From: Petrosia ficiformis
Lineage: Eukaryota > Porifera > Demospongiae > Haplosclerida > Petrosiidae
Assembly: GCA_947044365.1 (NCBI GenBank)
Contig: OX345638.1
Coordinates: forward strand, 3,243,201 to 3,307,200
Direction: 5' to 3'
Length of the DNA stretch: 64,000 bases
Every line of letters starts with the position of its first letter. Within the stretch, counting starts at the first letter, position 1. Under the pieces are notes generated by a model. That model made no database searches. It was given only the letters and a program-made list of their open reading frames with translations, and had not been told where the DNA came from. The translations under genes and the position numbers were made by a program. Positions 12,201 through 20,908 of this stretch are shown here, in pieces.

Positions 12201-14550
12201 ATATATTCATAATCTAATAATGTAAAAATCGTTAAGAATTATTGCTATAATTATGCTATAATTATGCTATAATTGAAATTGTCCTGTCATTAAAGTGATT
12301 TGTCAGGTCAAATTAAGGAGAGACTGACATTTTGTCAGATCACTATTCATTTCTTATCATAAGCACTGTAATAATGTCGAATGTCATTCAATCTTATTCA
12401 CAAATTAATTCATCATTTCAATTATCATTATACAGGTGAAGATTAGTGATTTTGGCTTGTCCAGAGCAGTAGGGGCTAACAGTGACTATTACAAAGCATC
12501 TCAGGGAGGACGATGGCCTGTTAAATGGTGAGACTCAAACCAACACTCTCACTTTAAAGTTACATACCTCTATTTGTATCAAATTATCCAGTAATTATTA
12601 TTGATTACAATTATTGATATGGATTTCTATTGGTTGTTTCAACTAGGACATAAATGAATGTTTGAAATTCAAATCATAGTTCATTTATGCTGATATTCAT
12701 GTCAATTTTGACATTCAAAATTTGAATGGGTGTGACTTGCTTTGTGTTAATATTTAATGAGCTGTTGGTGACTAGGATTGCCCTTTCTTTGTTGTAAAAC
12801 GTTTCCTACAGCCTTTATAAAGCTACTTTTTGCAGGAGAATAGTTCAAGATCAACAGTTTAAGAGACCATGAAACAAGCATATTTGTGACTGTGGCTATG
12901 AAAATCAGTCAATGGGGAAGTAATAATTACTTACATTTAAATACACTTCCTAAGCCAATTTGCACAGGAAGCTAACTAAATTGTGTATCTACATTGTACA
13001 TGTAGGTGGAGCAATAGTTACTGGATAACAATTTTTAGTTGGCTGCCTTCACAAAATGGCTGAATAACGAGTATTTGAATTAAGTTAAGTATTTGCCACA
13101 TCCATGATCACATTTAATAAATTTAAGCTGACCAGCTTTTTTCACAAACTGTTTATAACAACTGGATAGTGGATACACTACAAAAATGATATTAAAGCTA
13201 TATATGTGAATGCAAAAAAATCCCATAGCTACTACTTTAGGAAATGTTGACAAAATCCTTATTTATGCAGCAAACCTTGCGACTGTTCATTCGTTAATAC
13301 TCAGCAAATGTTCAAATTAGGAAAACCTACATTTGTATTTAGTATGACAATGATAACCACTTTTAGTTGTATATACTATTCCAAAATTGTAGTTTAGTTA
13401 TAGTTCAATTGTAGCAAAGCTGTCTGCAATGTTAAATGTTGACTCAAATTTTGAGTAAAATAGAAACTATAACAAGTCATAATAAATGTGGATTTTTAAA
13501 CTCATATTACGAAACTATTCACACATATTTACATGATAATCCAGCGTCAAAGACATTTGCTGTATACAGGAAGCCAACTAAATTTCTTAATCATTGTGTT
13601 TATGTTATATATGTACATGTACGGCACATGTACATGTACATGTTTCTAATGGAATATATGTATTGTCGATAAGAACATGTTCTTAGTGGAAGTACAAACA
13701 GTTAAGGACTTAATATTTGTTTGGTTGTTGTTTGTTCACATAGGGATAGTATTGTACATGTATCCTAACAAACTAATATAATAATACTGATACAATCAAC
13801 ACAATAAAAGTGTCAGAACATCCAACCTACGGTGTAATAATACCCTAACAAATTAGTACTATAATTCTTATACAAACACAAATTAATGTCATTGTTGAGT
13901 GAGAACATAATATATACAACCTGATATAACCCAAAAAATGCCTTAAGAAAAGTTGAAACTTTATTCCCTTGCTGATCTCTGTCCTATTCTCTCATCCTTT
14001 CTTCCCATTCCCTAGTTCCTATTCCCATACTGCTTTTTTCCTCATTATTCTCTTCATGCCATCATTCATACATTTCCATCTCCCTTTAGGTATGCACCAG
14101 AGTCTATCAACTATGGGTCCTTCTCTCATGCAAGTGATGTTTGGAGTTATGGTGTGACATTATGGGAAATGTTCTCATATGGGGAACCGCCATATGGAGA
14201 GATGACTGGGGCCGAGGTAAAATATTATACATACTTACTAGTTTACTTGGTAGGGGCAAAATGAGTGCATAGTATGAAACCCTGATGGCTATTCAAATTT
14301 TACGCATGAGTCATTATCTAAATATCACACATCTATTTTCTAGGTACTTGACTTCATAGAGAATCAACAAGGTCGGTTAGAACGTCCTCCAAATTGTCCA
14401 GTGTCAATTTACAAGTTGATGTTAGATTGTTGGTCACTAGATGATACAAGTAGACCAACATTTGCTCAACTATATAAATTTTTTAATGAAAGTGAAGAGA
14501 GCCATGATATTCCACACAAAGAATTGTATCAGAATCCAGGAAAATTATGA
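510..14550 (+). CDS. SH2-containing cytoplasmic tyrosine kinase, SHARK/HTK16-like (3' part of gene)
   Basis: Eight exons join in frame: 510-647, 1605-1751, 6333-6635, 8633-8686, 10453-10734, 12436-12527, 14090-14216 and 14344-14550. Every junction is GT-AG. All introns are phase 0 except the sixth, which is phase 2. They encode 449 residues. The order is SH2 (about 1-85), a proline-rich linker (about 86-160) and a tyrosine kinase domain (about 166-440). All catalytic landmarks are present: GQGEFGSV loop, VAVK Lys202, helix-C Glu219, HRDLAARN at 293-300, DFG at 313 and APE at 341. HRDLAARN marks a tyrosine-type kinase. It would phosphorylate tyrosines after SH2 docking at receptor tails. The SH2 ending [12 protein letters not shown] and the [17 protein letters not shown] segment resemble SHARK/HTK16 kinases, which carry another SH2 and ankyrin repeats N-terminally; those would be upstream of the window. 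Syk/ZAP-70 is the main alternative. Confidence 0.85.
648..1604 (+). other. Kinase intron 1
   Basis: AT-rich intron of 957 bases with GT-AG ends and no exon-like frame. Most of its 3' half is one copy of the interspersed repeat listed separately at 1165-1440. Confidence 0.75.
1165..1440. repeat. Interspersed inverted-repeat element, most complete copy
   Basis: The stretch begins with CCTATGATTGCTTT (about 1180) and ends with the complement AAAGCAATCATAG (about 1416-1428), so it has imperfect terminal inverted repeats. The inner blocks CCTGAAACACAACAG, a TTCTTAACTA...CAAC segment and GTGACACAAACATG recur in introns 3 and 4 near 6705-6960, 8690-8975 and 9005-9330. Several related copies in introns of one gene suggest a MITE family. 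No target-site duplication was resolved. Confidence 0.5.
1605..1751 (+). CDS. Kinase exon: second half of SH2 domain
   Basis: The 49 residues begin [10 protein letters not shown] and continue to the [12 protein letters not shown] tail of the SH2 fold, then the start of the linker. The acceptor is CTCACAG and the donor CAA|GTGAGC. The wording FYIDDGP...HYM...DGLP...LRYPVP is what suggests a SHARK/Syk-type C-terminal SH2 rather than a Src-type one. Confidence 0.85.
3615..3679. mobile_element. Minimal palindromic MITE with 8-bp target duplication
   Basis: Perfect 23-base inverted arms at 3623-3645 and 3650-3672 surround a four-base loop (CACT). The octamer GGTAATGG stands directly before the element (3615-3622) and directly after it (3672-3679), overlapping the last arm base. 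An 8-bp duplication is typical of hAT-type transposition, so this may be a tiny non-autonomous hAT derivative made of almost nothing but its termini. Confidence 0.6.
4577..4712 (+). repeat. Diverged copy of the 135-bp arm repeat
   Basis: It starts GTTATATGGAAGTGGTTTG and contains CCTCCCAACCTTGTTCACA and GACGTCCCTACAT, in the same order as the right arm of the foldback at 5737-5877 but with more substitutions. It is opposite in orientation to the arm at 5562-5700, so those two arms could be the terminal inverted repeats of an older element enclosing 4713-5561. Confidence 0.55.
4746..5173 (+). pseudogene. Coding-like remnant between two inverted arms (uncertain)
   Basis: An ATG at 4746 opens a 21-codon stretch beginning [12 protein letters not shown], followed by a GT at 4809. 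Further on, about 5021-5173, a stop-to-stop frame encodes [14 protein letters not shown] and [13 protein letters not shown], which has protein-like composition. Both lie between inverted copies of the arm repeat, so they might be scraps of a transposon protein. I do not recognise the family, and chance open frames remain possible. Confidence 0.2.
5562..5877. mobile_element. Foldback element with about 139-bp inverted arms
   Basis: Left arm 5562-5700 and right arm 5737-5877 are reverse complements, differing by about three substitutions and a two-base indel, around a 36-base loop. The outer ends read ACAAGAATAATAAAAAAC. A transcript through this intron would form a very stable hairpin. No target duplication is evident. 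The near identity of the arms points to a recent duplication or gene conversion. Confidence 0.65.
5906..5931. repeat. Poly-T tract
   Basis: A run of 26 T residues 29 bases beyond the foldback element. It could be a homopolymer or the reversed A-tail of a retroposed fragment; nothing adjacent identifies a source. Confidence 0.7.
6333..6635 (+). CDS. Kinase exon: proline-rich linker and glycine loop
   Basis: The 101 residues open with PPPGK and contain about sixty low-complexity residues rich in Pro and Ser, including [13 protein letters not shown], which could bind SH3 domains. The N-lobe follows with [18 protein letters not shown], the nucleotide-binding loop. I placed the donor at GTG|GTTAGT, which keeps phase 0 and joins to the VEVAVK exon. 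An ATG at 6246 gives a longer open frame, but that part lies upstream of the acceptor TTCTTCAG and is intronic. Confidence 0.8.
6636..8632 (+). other. Kinase intron 3
   Basis: About 2 kb, AT-rich, with no exon-like frame. The first 330 bases (about 6702-6960) contain a partial copy of the CCTATGATTGCTTTG interspersed repeat, including CCTGAAACACAACAG and a TTTCTACGTAAGCTACAAGCA block shared with the copy at 9050. Two similar GGTTTGTCTCATGA segments (about 7231 and 7340) suggest a small tandem duplication. Confidence 0.65.
8633..8686 (+). CDS. Kinase exon: VAVK lysine
   Basis: A micro-exon of 18 codons ([18 protein letters not shown]) that supplies the ATP-anchoring lysine of beta-strand 3. 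It lies between a pyrimidine-rich acceptor (TTTGTTTCTTCGCAG) and the donor AAG|GTAAAT. It is short enough to be missed by open-frame searches, but it is required to join the glycine-loop exon to the helix-C exon. Confidence 0.85.
8687..10452 (+). other. Kinase intron 4 with two repeat copies and an AT microsatellite
   Basis: Copies of the interspersed repeat lie at about 8690-8975 and 9005-9330. The second ends GGGAAAGCAATCATAGGG, the complement of the family's start. A (AT)n/(AAAT)n microsatellite fills 9216-9272. The rest, 9340-10452, has no recognisable element or exon. Confidence 0.65.
10453..10734 (+). CDS. Kinase exon: helix C to catalytic loop
   Basis: This exon has 94 codons. EFLREAKIM carries the helix-C glutamate, [11 protein letters not shown] is strand 5 plus hinge, and [12 protein letters not shown] is the catalytic loop with Asp295 and Asn300. 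The gatekeeper position reads Gln, where Syk and ZAP-70 have Met. The donor is TTG|GTAATG; the open frame runs 57 bases past it by chance. Confidence 0.9.
11236..11267. repeat. Short perfect inverted repeat
   Basis: ATTTACTAAATCG at 11236-11248 and its complement CGATTTAGTAAAT at 11255-11267 are separated by six bases. Degenerate versions of the arm continue through 11270-11380, so this is a locally expanded AT-rich motif. Confidence 0.6.
11650..11916 (+). CDS. Unrecognised 88-residue open frame in intron 5
   Basis: An ATG-initiated frame on the sense strand of the kinase intron encodes [20 protein letters not shown] and continues with a hydrophilic N-half, a central [14 protein letters not shown] and a C-end GLKLASKLA. 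Base composition is more balanced than in the surrounding intron, and codon choice looks protein-like. There is no domain I recognise. It could be a fragment of a transposon or captured gene, a small nested gene, or chance. The preceding ACGTCCGGACATCGGACAAT is also atypical for the intron. Confidence 0.25.
   Translation: MGVVNEPDAQDFTATFSQKDPDLNKVDIPDDEGSVQLHLQSQVFIPCGKSKKIVFTKMGVTASLGRVVSGSPAFIDIRKGLKLASKLA
12436..12527 (+). CDS. Kinase exon: DFG and activation loop
   Basis: Thirty codons plus two bases: [13 protein letters not shown], then the activation loop with a paired tyrosine SDYYKAS (residues 326-327), and GGRWPVKW. The tryptophan codon is split by the phase-2 intron (TG|G). The adjacent tyrosines are the expected activating phosphorylation sites, arranged as in ZAP-70 and Syk. 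Confidence 0.9.
12528..14089 (+). other. Kinase intron 6
   Basis: A phase-2 intron of 1.56 kb without recognised elements except short ACATGTACATGTACATG runs near 13612-13640. ATG-initiated frames at 13436 and 13969 have AT-rich, non-protein-like composition, and the second overlaps the polypyrimidine tract and the next exon in a wrong frame. Confidence 0.7.
14090..14216 (+). CDS. Kinase exon: APE and helix F
   Basis: Completes the split Trp and encodes 42 further residues from [20 protein letters not shown] to [11 protein letters not shown]. It contains the APE motif and the [12 protein letters not shown] helix-F segment. The acceptor is CCCTTTAG and the donor GAG|GTAAAA. Confidence 0.9.
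14344..14550 (+). CDS. Kinase exon: C-lobe end and stop
   Basis: Sixty-eight codons and a TGA. The segment [13 protein letters not shown] is the canonical C-lobe tryptophan/arginine motif. A short hydrophilic tail follows, ending in ELYQNPGKL. There is no extra C-terminal domain. The intron before it is only 127 bases. I saw no AATAAA within about 300 bases downstream. Confidence 0.9.
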   Translation, partial: VLDFIENQQGRLERPPNCPVSIYKLMLDCWSLDDTSRPTFAQLYKFFNESEESHDIPHKELYQNPGKL

Positions 14551-16428
14551 TTTGAGTATAGTTTTTGTCTGTATGATTCCAATTTGATTCCATATTGATT
14601 GATATGTGATCAACACTTGATTCAATTATGTATTACATCTTTTGAATTGACTGTCAAATAGAGTTCAATGTTAGTATTTTTAATCATCCTGCTTTTTTTT
14701 GTTGGCACTAGTTATGTCATTGTCTCGTAATATTATGTTTTTAATTGTATTATAATGATGTATGTACATGTTTAGATGTAGAGTTTGTGTTGTTCTTATA
14801 TTCTTTTTTACTCTTTTCCAAGCTTTAACTATGCTACATAGTAGATCTGTGTTTCATCCCAATTCACAACCTGAACTATGATTTATGGTCTGTACCGAGT
14901 AGTCTGGTGTACTGTTTTGATTGATAAGCAGATGATTGTCTAAAAGGGGAGAGGCTGGTTTGCCAGACTCAGTACTGAGGCCTAGGAAGAATCACTTGTA
15001 TCATATATACCTGAGTGTCATCAATATCAACTATGTGGAAAAGCAATGCAAATTTAGGGTTTTTAGATGCAAGGCAATCTATTTAAGTATGTAATACATA
15101 CATACATATCTGTCAATTTTACATATAGAATGGGAAGGGTGACTATGCAAAATTTGACTCCTAATCGGTGCTATGTACAGTCTTGCTGTAATATCAATGA
15201 TATGAGACTATGCTATGTGCAGAAAAGTACACGCACAGCAATTTCACTGAACAGTGGACAAGTAGGATGTCTAGGTAATCACATTCACGTCCTTTTTCAA
15301 GGTGAGATATTAGAGCTATAGTTAAAATTGTGTGCCATTAATTTTACTAAACTAGAGTCACACATGTTAACACTAATCAAGGTGGTTTCTTCAGAATGGT
15401 CCTTTTTCAATTGTCATGATATAACACTTGGAAATGCAAAATTGTTTGCTTGCAGAAATATATGAACTTGCCATATCGTTACCAATTACATCTCCAATAT
15501 AATCATTTTGTTTTCAACTATAAAAAAAAGTGGCCATGGGCGAAACCAACAAGAACTGCTGCGTGTAGTCAGACCCTCCCACTCTAAAGTTAGCTAGCCG
15601 CGCCGCTGTTTGATGTTATTTCCGGTGTCATAGTATATTCTGTCTCTACTAGATTTAGTCGTGGCGATAAAATATCCTAGGATATCTGGTTACAGTAAAA
15701 CAGAATATCCTGGGATATCATATTTAGTCTCTGCCAGGATATTGTGTCTGCGATAAAATATCCTAAATTGTAAAATAAAAACATATATATAATTAATCTC
15801 TAATCATAATAAACCAACATAAATAAAAACACAATTAATCTCTAATGAAAAAATTATATTAAATCAACATAATAAAAATAAAATACCTAAAAAATTAATA
15901 CATAAAATTCAACTAAAAAAAACAGAAAGAAATCTTAACAACAGTCTGAACAGTACCAGCAATCAGGAGTATATAACACTTCATTCAGAATTTTGAGGCA
16001 GAAACCAATCCTGACAGCTTTCGCACTCAATCATGACACTCCCATTGTCAGTCAGTTGACATAAGCAAAATACCTCAATCGAGTCTTCACATTCCTGTTC
16101 TTATGGAAAATTGTTAAGGGTCTTGGTTTGCAGTGCCTTTATGCCGGTTCTGTTTTCAATAGACTTCCCATGAACTGATTGGAGGAGTCTATATAGTAAG
16201 TAGTAATTTTGTTTTTGTTATCATTTGGCAGCTGGCTAGATTAGCAGTTTGTATGCTTGTTGAATGTTTGGTCCATGAGACTATAGAGAACGTACTTTTG
16301 CAAATCTGAAGAAAAAGGTAAAATCTCAACATAATTATTATTCATCTTGTGCAAGTACAGCAAATGCAGACTTCACCACTTGTACATGATTTTGAGCTGG
16401 GTTGTTGCTACTGTACTGCAGTCTTTAT
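14551..16428. other. Downstream flank of the kinase gene, no gene seen
   Basis: The kinase 3' UTR probably lies in the first few hundred bases. The block 15590-15780 is more GC-rich and repeats GATAAAATATCCTA and CAGGATATTGTG-like words. 15785-15930 is an AAT-rich stretch. An 84-codon frame at 15067-15321 lacks protein-like character. No exon is supported. Confidence 0.6.
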
Positions 16429-16600
16429 TACCGTATAGTGGGATATTTTCATGAGGTCTATTTTTTTGGTGCCATTCCACGAATATTTAACTCACAAAAA
16501 TTGGGTGGAGTTTGAGCAACATCGATATTTTGACACTCGAAAGTTGAATATCGATCAAACACGAAAATTAGACCCCACGAAAATATCCCACTATACGGTA
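16429..16600. mobile_element. MITE with TA target duplication
   Basis: The 168-base element begins CCGTATAGTGGGATATTTTC and ends with the complement GAAAATATCCCACTATACGG. The inverted termini continue imperfectly for about 30 bases. TA dinucleotides at 16429-16430 and 16599-16600 fit a TA target duplication, which points to the Tc1/mariner type of DNA transposon. It has no coding capacity. Confidence 0.75.
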
Positions 16601-16884
16601 TATGATTATACTGACATTAGCTACAGTATTACTGGTATTCAGCTTAGAATAAGCAGAATTTGTTATTTTGCTTAAATGTGACCTCAACAAGGACACAAAG
16701 ATGACAGCAATTCATGGGGGGATACCAAGTTAATATCTGTACAGTCTTTACCAATATTGGGTTGTGCAATAATTCAATATTATTATATACATTGCAATAT
16801 TATTGCATTGCATGATTAATTTGAAATATTATCGCAATGGGAAAATAGTATATGCAGTTGAAAATTACTATGACACTTTGTCTT
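16601..16884. other. Spacer before the first satellite
   Basis: Short AT-rich spacer with several AATATTATTGCAAT-like words (16760-16840). No gene or element was recognised. Confidence 0.6.
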
Positions 16885-19202
16885 GACCTGACCCATTAGG
16901 AGTACACTAGGACCCAATAGGATTCCACTAGGACGCAATACGAGTCCACTAGGACCCACTAGGAGTCCAATAGGAGTCCCAAGCACCCATTTAGATTCCA
17001 TTAGGACCCATTAGGAGTCCACTAGGACTCAATAGAAGTTCACTAGGACCCAATATGAGTCCACTACAATTCATTAGGAGTCCACTAGGACCCAATAGGA
17101 GTCCATTAGGACCGAATAGGTGTCCAAAAAGACCCATTAGCAGTCCACTAGGACCCAACAGGACTCCATTAGGACCCATTAGGAGTAAACTAGGACCCAA
17201 TAGGAGTCCACTAGAACCCAATAGGAGTCCACTAAGACCTATTAAATGTCCACTAGGACCGAATAGGTGTCCAAACAGACCCATTCTGAGTCTACTAGGA
17301 CCCAACAGGAGTCCATTAGGACCCATTAGGAGTACAATAGGACTCCATAGGAGCCCACTAGGACCCAATAGGAGTCCACTAGGACCCATTAGGAGTCACT
17401 AGGACCCAATAAGAGTCCATTAGGACCCATTAGGAGTACACTAGGACCCAATAGGAGTCCACTAGGGCCGATTAGGTGTCTAGTAGGACCCACTAGGACT
17501 CCAATAGGAGTCCGCTAGTACCCATTAGGAGTACACTAGGACCTAATAGGAGTCCACTAGGACCCATTAGGAGTCCAATAGGACCCAAAAGGAGTCCACT
17601 AGGAACCAATAGTAGTCCAAAAGGAGTCCACTAGGACCCAATAGAAGTCCACTAAGACACAAAATGAGTTTAATAGGACCCATTAGGAGTCCACTACGAC
17701 CCAATAGGAGTCCACTGGGACCCAATAGGACTGCAATAGGACCCAATAGGAGTCCAATAGGACCCATTAGGTGTCCACTAGGACCGAATAGGAGTCCACT
17801 AGAGCCCACTAGGAGTCCAATAGGAGTCCACTAGGACCCTTTAGGAGTTCACTAGGACCCAACAGGAGTGCAATAGAACCCAATAGGAGTAGTCCAGTAG
17901 GACCCAATAGGAGTCCACTACGACCCACCACGAGTCCAATAGGAGTCCACTTTGATCCAAAAGGAGTCCACTTGGAACCAATAGGAGTCCAATAAAACAT
18001 CCTAGGACCCACTAGAAGTCCAGTAGGACACAATATGAGTTTTATAGGACCCATTAGGAGTCCACTAGGAACCAATAGGAGTCCAATAGAACCCAATAGG
18101 AGTCCACTAGGACTTATTATGAGTCCACAAGGATCCAATAGGAGTCCACTAGGACCCATTACAAGTCCACTAGGACCCAATAGAGTCCATTAGGACACAT
18201 TAGGAGTACAAAGAGAGCCTATAGGAGTCCAATAGGAATCCACTATCACCCATTAGGAGTCCATTGTGACCCATTAGGAGTACACTAGGACACATTAGAA
18301 GTCCACTAGGACCCAATAGTAGTCCACTAGTACCCATTATGTGTCCACTAGGACCCAATAGGTGTCCGCTAGTACCCATTAGGAGTACACTAGGACCTAA
18401 TAGGAGTCCACTAGGACCCAATAGGAGTCCACTAGGACCCATTATGAGTCCACAAGGATCCAATAGGAGTCCACTAGGACCCATTACGAGTCCACTAGGA
18501 CCCAATAGGAGTCCACTAGGACCCATTACGAGTCCACTAGGACCCAATAGGAGTCCATTAGGACACATTAGGAGTACAAAGGGAGCCTATAGGAGTCCAA
18601 TAGGAATCCACTATCACCCATTAGGAGTCCATTGTGACCCATTAGGAGTACACTAGGACACATTAGAAGTCCACTAGGACCCAATAGTAGTCCACTAGTA
18701 CCCATTATGTGTCCACTAGGACCCAATAGGTGTCCACTAGTACCCAATAGGAGTCCACTATGACCTTTTAGGAGTCCACTAGGACCCAATAGGAGTCCAC
18801 TAGGACCCACTAGGAGTCCAATAGGAGTCAACTAGTACCCTTTAGGAGTACACTAGGACCTAATAGGAGTCCACTAGGACCCAATAGTAGTCCACTATGA
18901 CCCAATAGGAGTCCACTAGGACCCATTATGAGTCCAATATCACCCAATAGGAGTCAGCTAGGAACCATTAGGTGTCTATTAGGACCCAATAGGAGTACAG
19001 TAGGACCCACTATGAGTCCGCTAGTACCCATTAGGAGTACACTAGGACCTAATAGGAGTCCACTAGGACCCAATAGGAGTCCACTAGGACCCATTATGAG
19101 TCCAATAGGACCCAATAGGAGTCCACTAGGAACCAATATGAGTCCAACAGGAATCCATTAGGACCCAATAGAAGTCCACTAGGACCCAATATGAGTTTAA
19201 TA
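16885..19202. repeat. 21-bp tandem repeat array, left part
   Basis: About 110 head-to-tail copies of a 21-base unit whose consensus reads AGGACCCAAT followed by AGGAGTCCACT. Both halves start with TAGGA, so the unit appears to be an ancient duplication of a 10-11-base word. Copies differ at a few positions (CAAT/CATT, CACT/CAAT/CATT). Larger repeats exist: a block around 18200-18330 recurs about 365 bases later at 18565-18695. The unit length is divisible by three, so several frames stay open and would read (GPSGLLL)n on the minus strand and (GPNRSPL)n on the plus strand. There is no start context or exon structure supporting a protein. Confidence 0.95.
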
Positions 19203-20908
19203 GGTATTAGTTATAACACGCCCAGGCGGGCTGTATCGCTATAAGTGTTTTCATTTATTTTTTTGCTATGTGGTTTCTGACACGTCATTTAGTTACCATA
19301 GTGTTGTGTGAGGAACCTTGACGTCACTGTGATTTTGAGTGGCGAGCGTGTCTGACAGATGTTTTCTAGTTCTAGGTTTCTTTTACTTTTGTGTGTTTTG
19401 TCCATTGAATTCAGACTGAGAGGGTAATGGCAAATAAAGAAAACGAACCTCCACAAAAAAAGAAGAGAAGGCTTTCACTGAGCCTGAAAAAAGGTAATGA
19501 TAAAGTCGAGGAGAACATAGGAAGCCGGTGGAATTTTATTGGAGAAGAAGAACAATCGTTTCTAGCAACCAATTTTGTTCCTAAGAACACCGCATCTTCC
19601 ACGAAATGAGCTTTATCAAATTTTATGGAATGGAAAACATCTCGAAATGAAACGTTTTGTGAAGATACGAAGAAGCAAGTACCTGATGACGTATTGGAAA
19701 CAAGTAGTCCAGAAGTTATCTGTAAGTGGTTTGGTCTATATGTTGCTGAAACCCAGAAACTAGATGGGAGCTGTTATCCACCAAAAACTATCTATTTACT
19801 GTTAAATGGTTTGCTTCGTCATATGCGTTTTGTAAACCCTAATTGTCCAAACTTTTTTGATTTGAATAACAAACAGTTTAGCTCACTACATACCATCATG
19901 GATAATTTGTTTCGTAAATTACGATCCGATGGAGTGGGCTCTTCCAGCAAAGCAGCTGCAGTATTTACAAGGGAAGATGAGGATAAACTGTGGGATTTAG
20001 GTGTGCTTGGCACTGAGAACCCTAAGGCTTTGTTGAGGGCAGTGTTTTTCTTGAATGGGAAAAACTTCTCATTACGTGGGGGTGAAGAACATCGTAGTTT
20101 GAGGTTTACTCAGATTGAACGAAAATTGGATCCAAATTGCTACATCTACACAGAAAATACGTCAAAAAATCGCACTGGTAGTTGAGCACAATTAAGGGTC
20201 TCCAACAAAGTTGTGCCAGTCTTTGCGATACCGGAAGCTGGGACTCATTGCCATGTGTACACATGTATTATAAAAAGGTTCCATCTGGTTGTTTGTCTGG
20301 TGAGTGTTTTTATCTTCAACCATTGTCAAAGATTCCAAAAGATGACAAGAGCCCATGGTTTACTAGTGTTCCAGTTGGACGAAATACTCTATCCAAAATG
20401 GTTAAAGATATTTGCCTGGAGGGAGGCATAAAAGGTGGACATACTAATCATAGTCTCTGTGCCACAGGTGCCTCCGAGTTGTTTCAGAATGATATTAGTG
20501 AGAAGGTTATTCAGTTGTGCACCGGTCATCTGTCATTGCAAGGGTTGAGGCACTATGAACGTGTTACTGATGAACAACAGCTTGAGGCGACTCATGTTCT
20601 ATCTGTTCACTCTTCTGTATCAAAGAATGATGACAATCCAAAAAAGGAGAAAACACCTGCTGGAGCTTGTTATCCACAGATGAATTTTTCACAATGTACA
20701 GTAAATGTGTATCAAGGACCAGTTGCATTTTAAAATGATTAATCTGTGAAAATGAACTTTGTTTTTGGTTTTTTTTTGTTATTATGAATCATGTTTAACC
20801 ACAGTGCAATAAAAGAAACCACAATGCAATATCCATTTATTGCACTAACCACAGTGCATTAGCAAGATTATTCAGGCACAATAAACATAGCAACCACATA
20901 GCAACATA
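19203..20908 (+). mobile_element. Decayed Crypton-type transposon inserted in the 21-bp array
   Basis: About 1.7 kb of unique sequence interrupts the satellite. The left boundary is near TTTAATAGG|TATTAGTT and the right boundary near CATACAATAA|GACCCATT. It contains the tyrosine-recombinase remnant listed below and a possible poly(A) signal, AATAAAAG, at about 20809. The 3' end carries repeated ACCACAGTGCAAT words (20799-20866). No terminal inverted repeats or target duplication are visible, as expected for Cryptons, which integrate through a site-specific recombinase. The boundaries are inferred from where the satellite stops. Confidence 0.65.
19427..20733 (+). pseudogene. Crypton tyrosine recombinase (DUF3504/KIAA1958-like), disabled
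   Basis: Starting at the ATG in 19427, a lysine-rich N-terminus (QKKKRR, a likely nuclear signal) leads into the recombinase body. The frame meets TGA at 19607-19609 where relatives usually have Trp, and a second TGA at 20183-20185. It shifts from frame 2 to frame 1 near 20255-20265, then runs to the TAA at 20731. Recognisable motifs are YPPKTIYLLLNGLLRHMR, LRGGEEHRSLRFTQ (first catalytic Arg, codon 20075), the second catalytic box TNHSLCATGA where Cys (20458-20460) replaces Arg, TGH (20521-20529) and the nucleophile region RHYER (Tyr 20554-20556). The family cuts and rejoins DNA through that tyrosine. The two stops, the frameshift and the Arg-to-Cys change make activity unlikely. The same domain occurs in host ZMYM and QRICH1 proteins, but the satellite setting argues for a transposon. 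Confidence 0.75.

Larger units (their letters stand above)
10735..12435 (+). other. Kinase intron 5
   Basis: Contains a TATA-type microsatellite around 11058-11160, a short perfect inverted repeat at 11236-11267 and a GC-richer stretch at about 11520-12010 with an 88-codon frame, listed separately. Sequences around 12240-12270 repeat ATAATTATGCT in tandem. Confidence 0.65.

Noticed and set aside
15067..15321. 84-codon frame downstream of the kinase
   Set aside because: Composition is not protein-like, no splice context or domain, and it lies in AT-rich flank.
16991..17389. GPSGLLL or GPNRSPL repeat proteins (collagen- or silk-like)
   Set aside because: Same reasoning for the 21-base unit; overlapping open frames on both strands and no signal peptide or unique ends.
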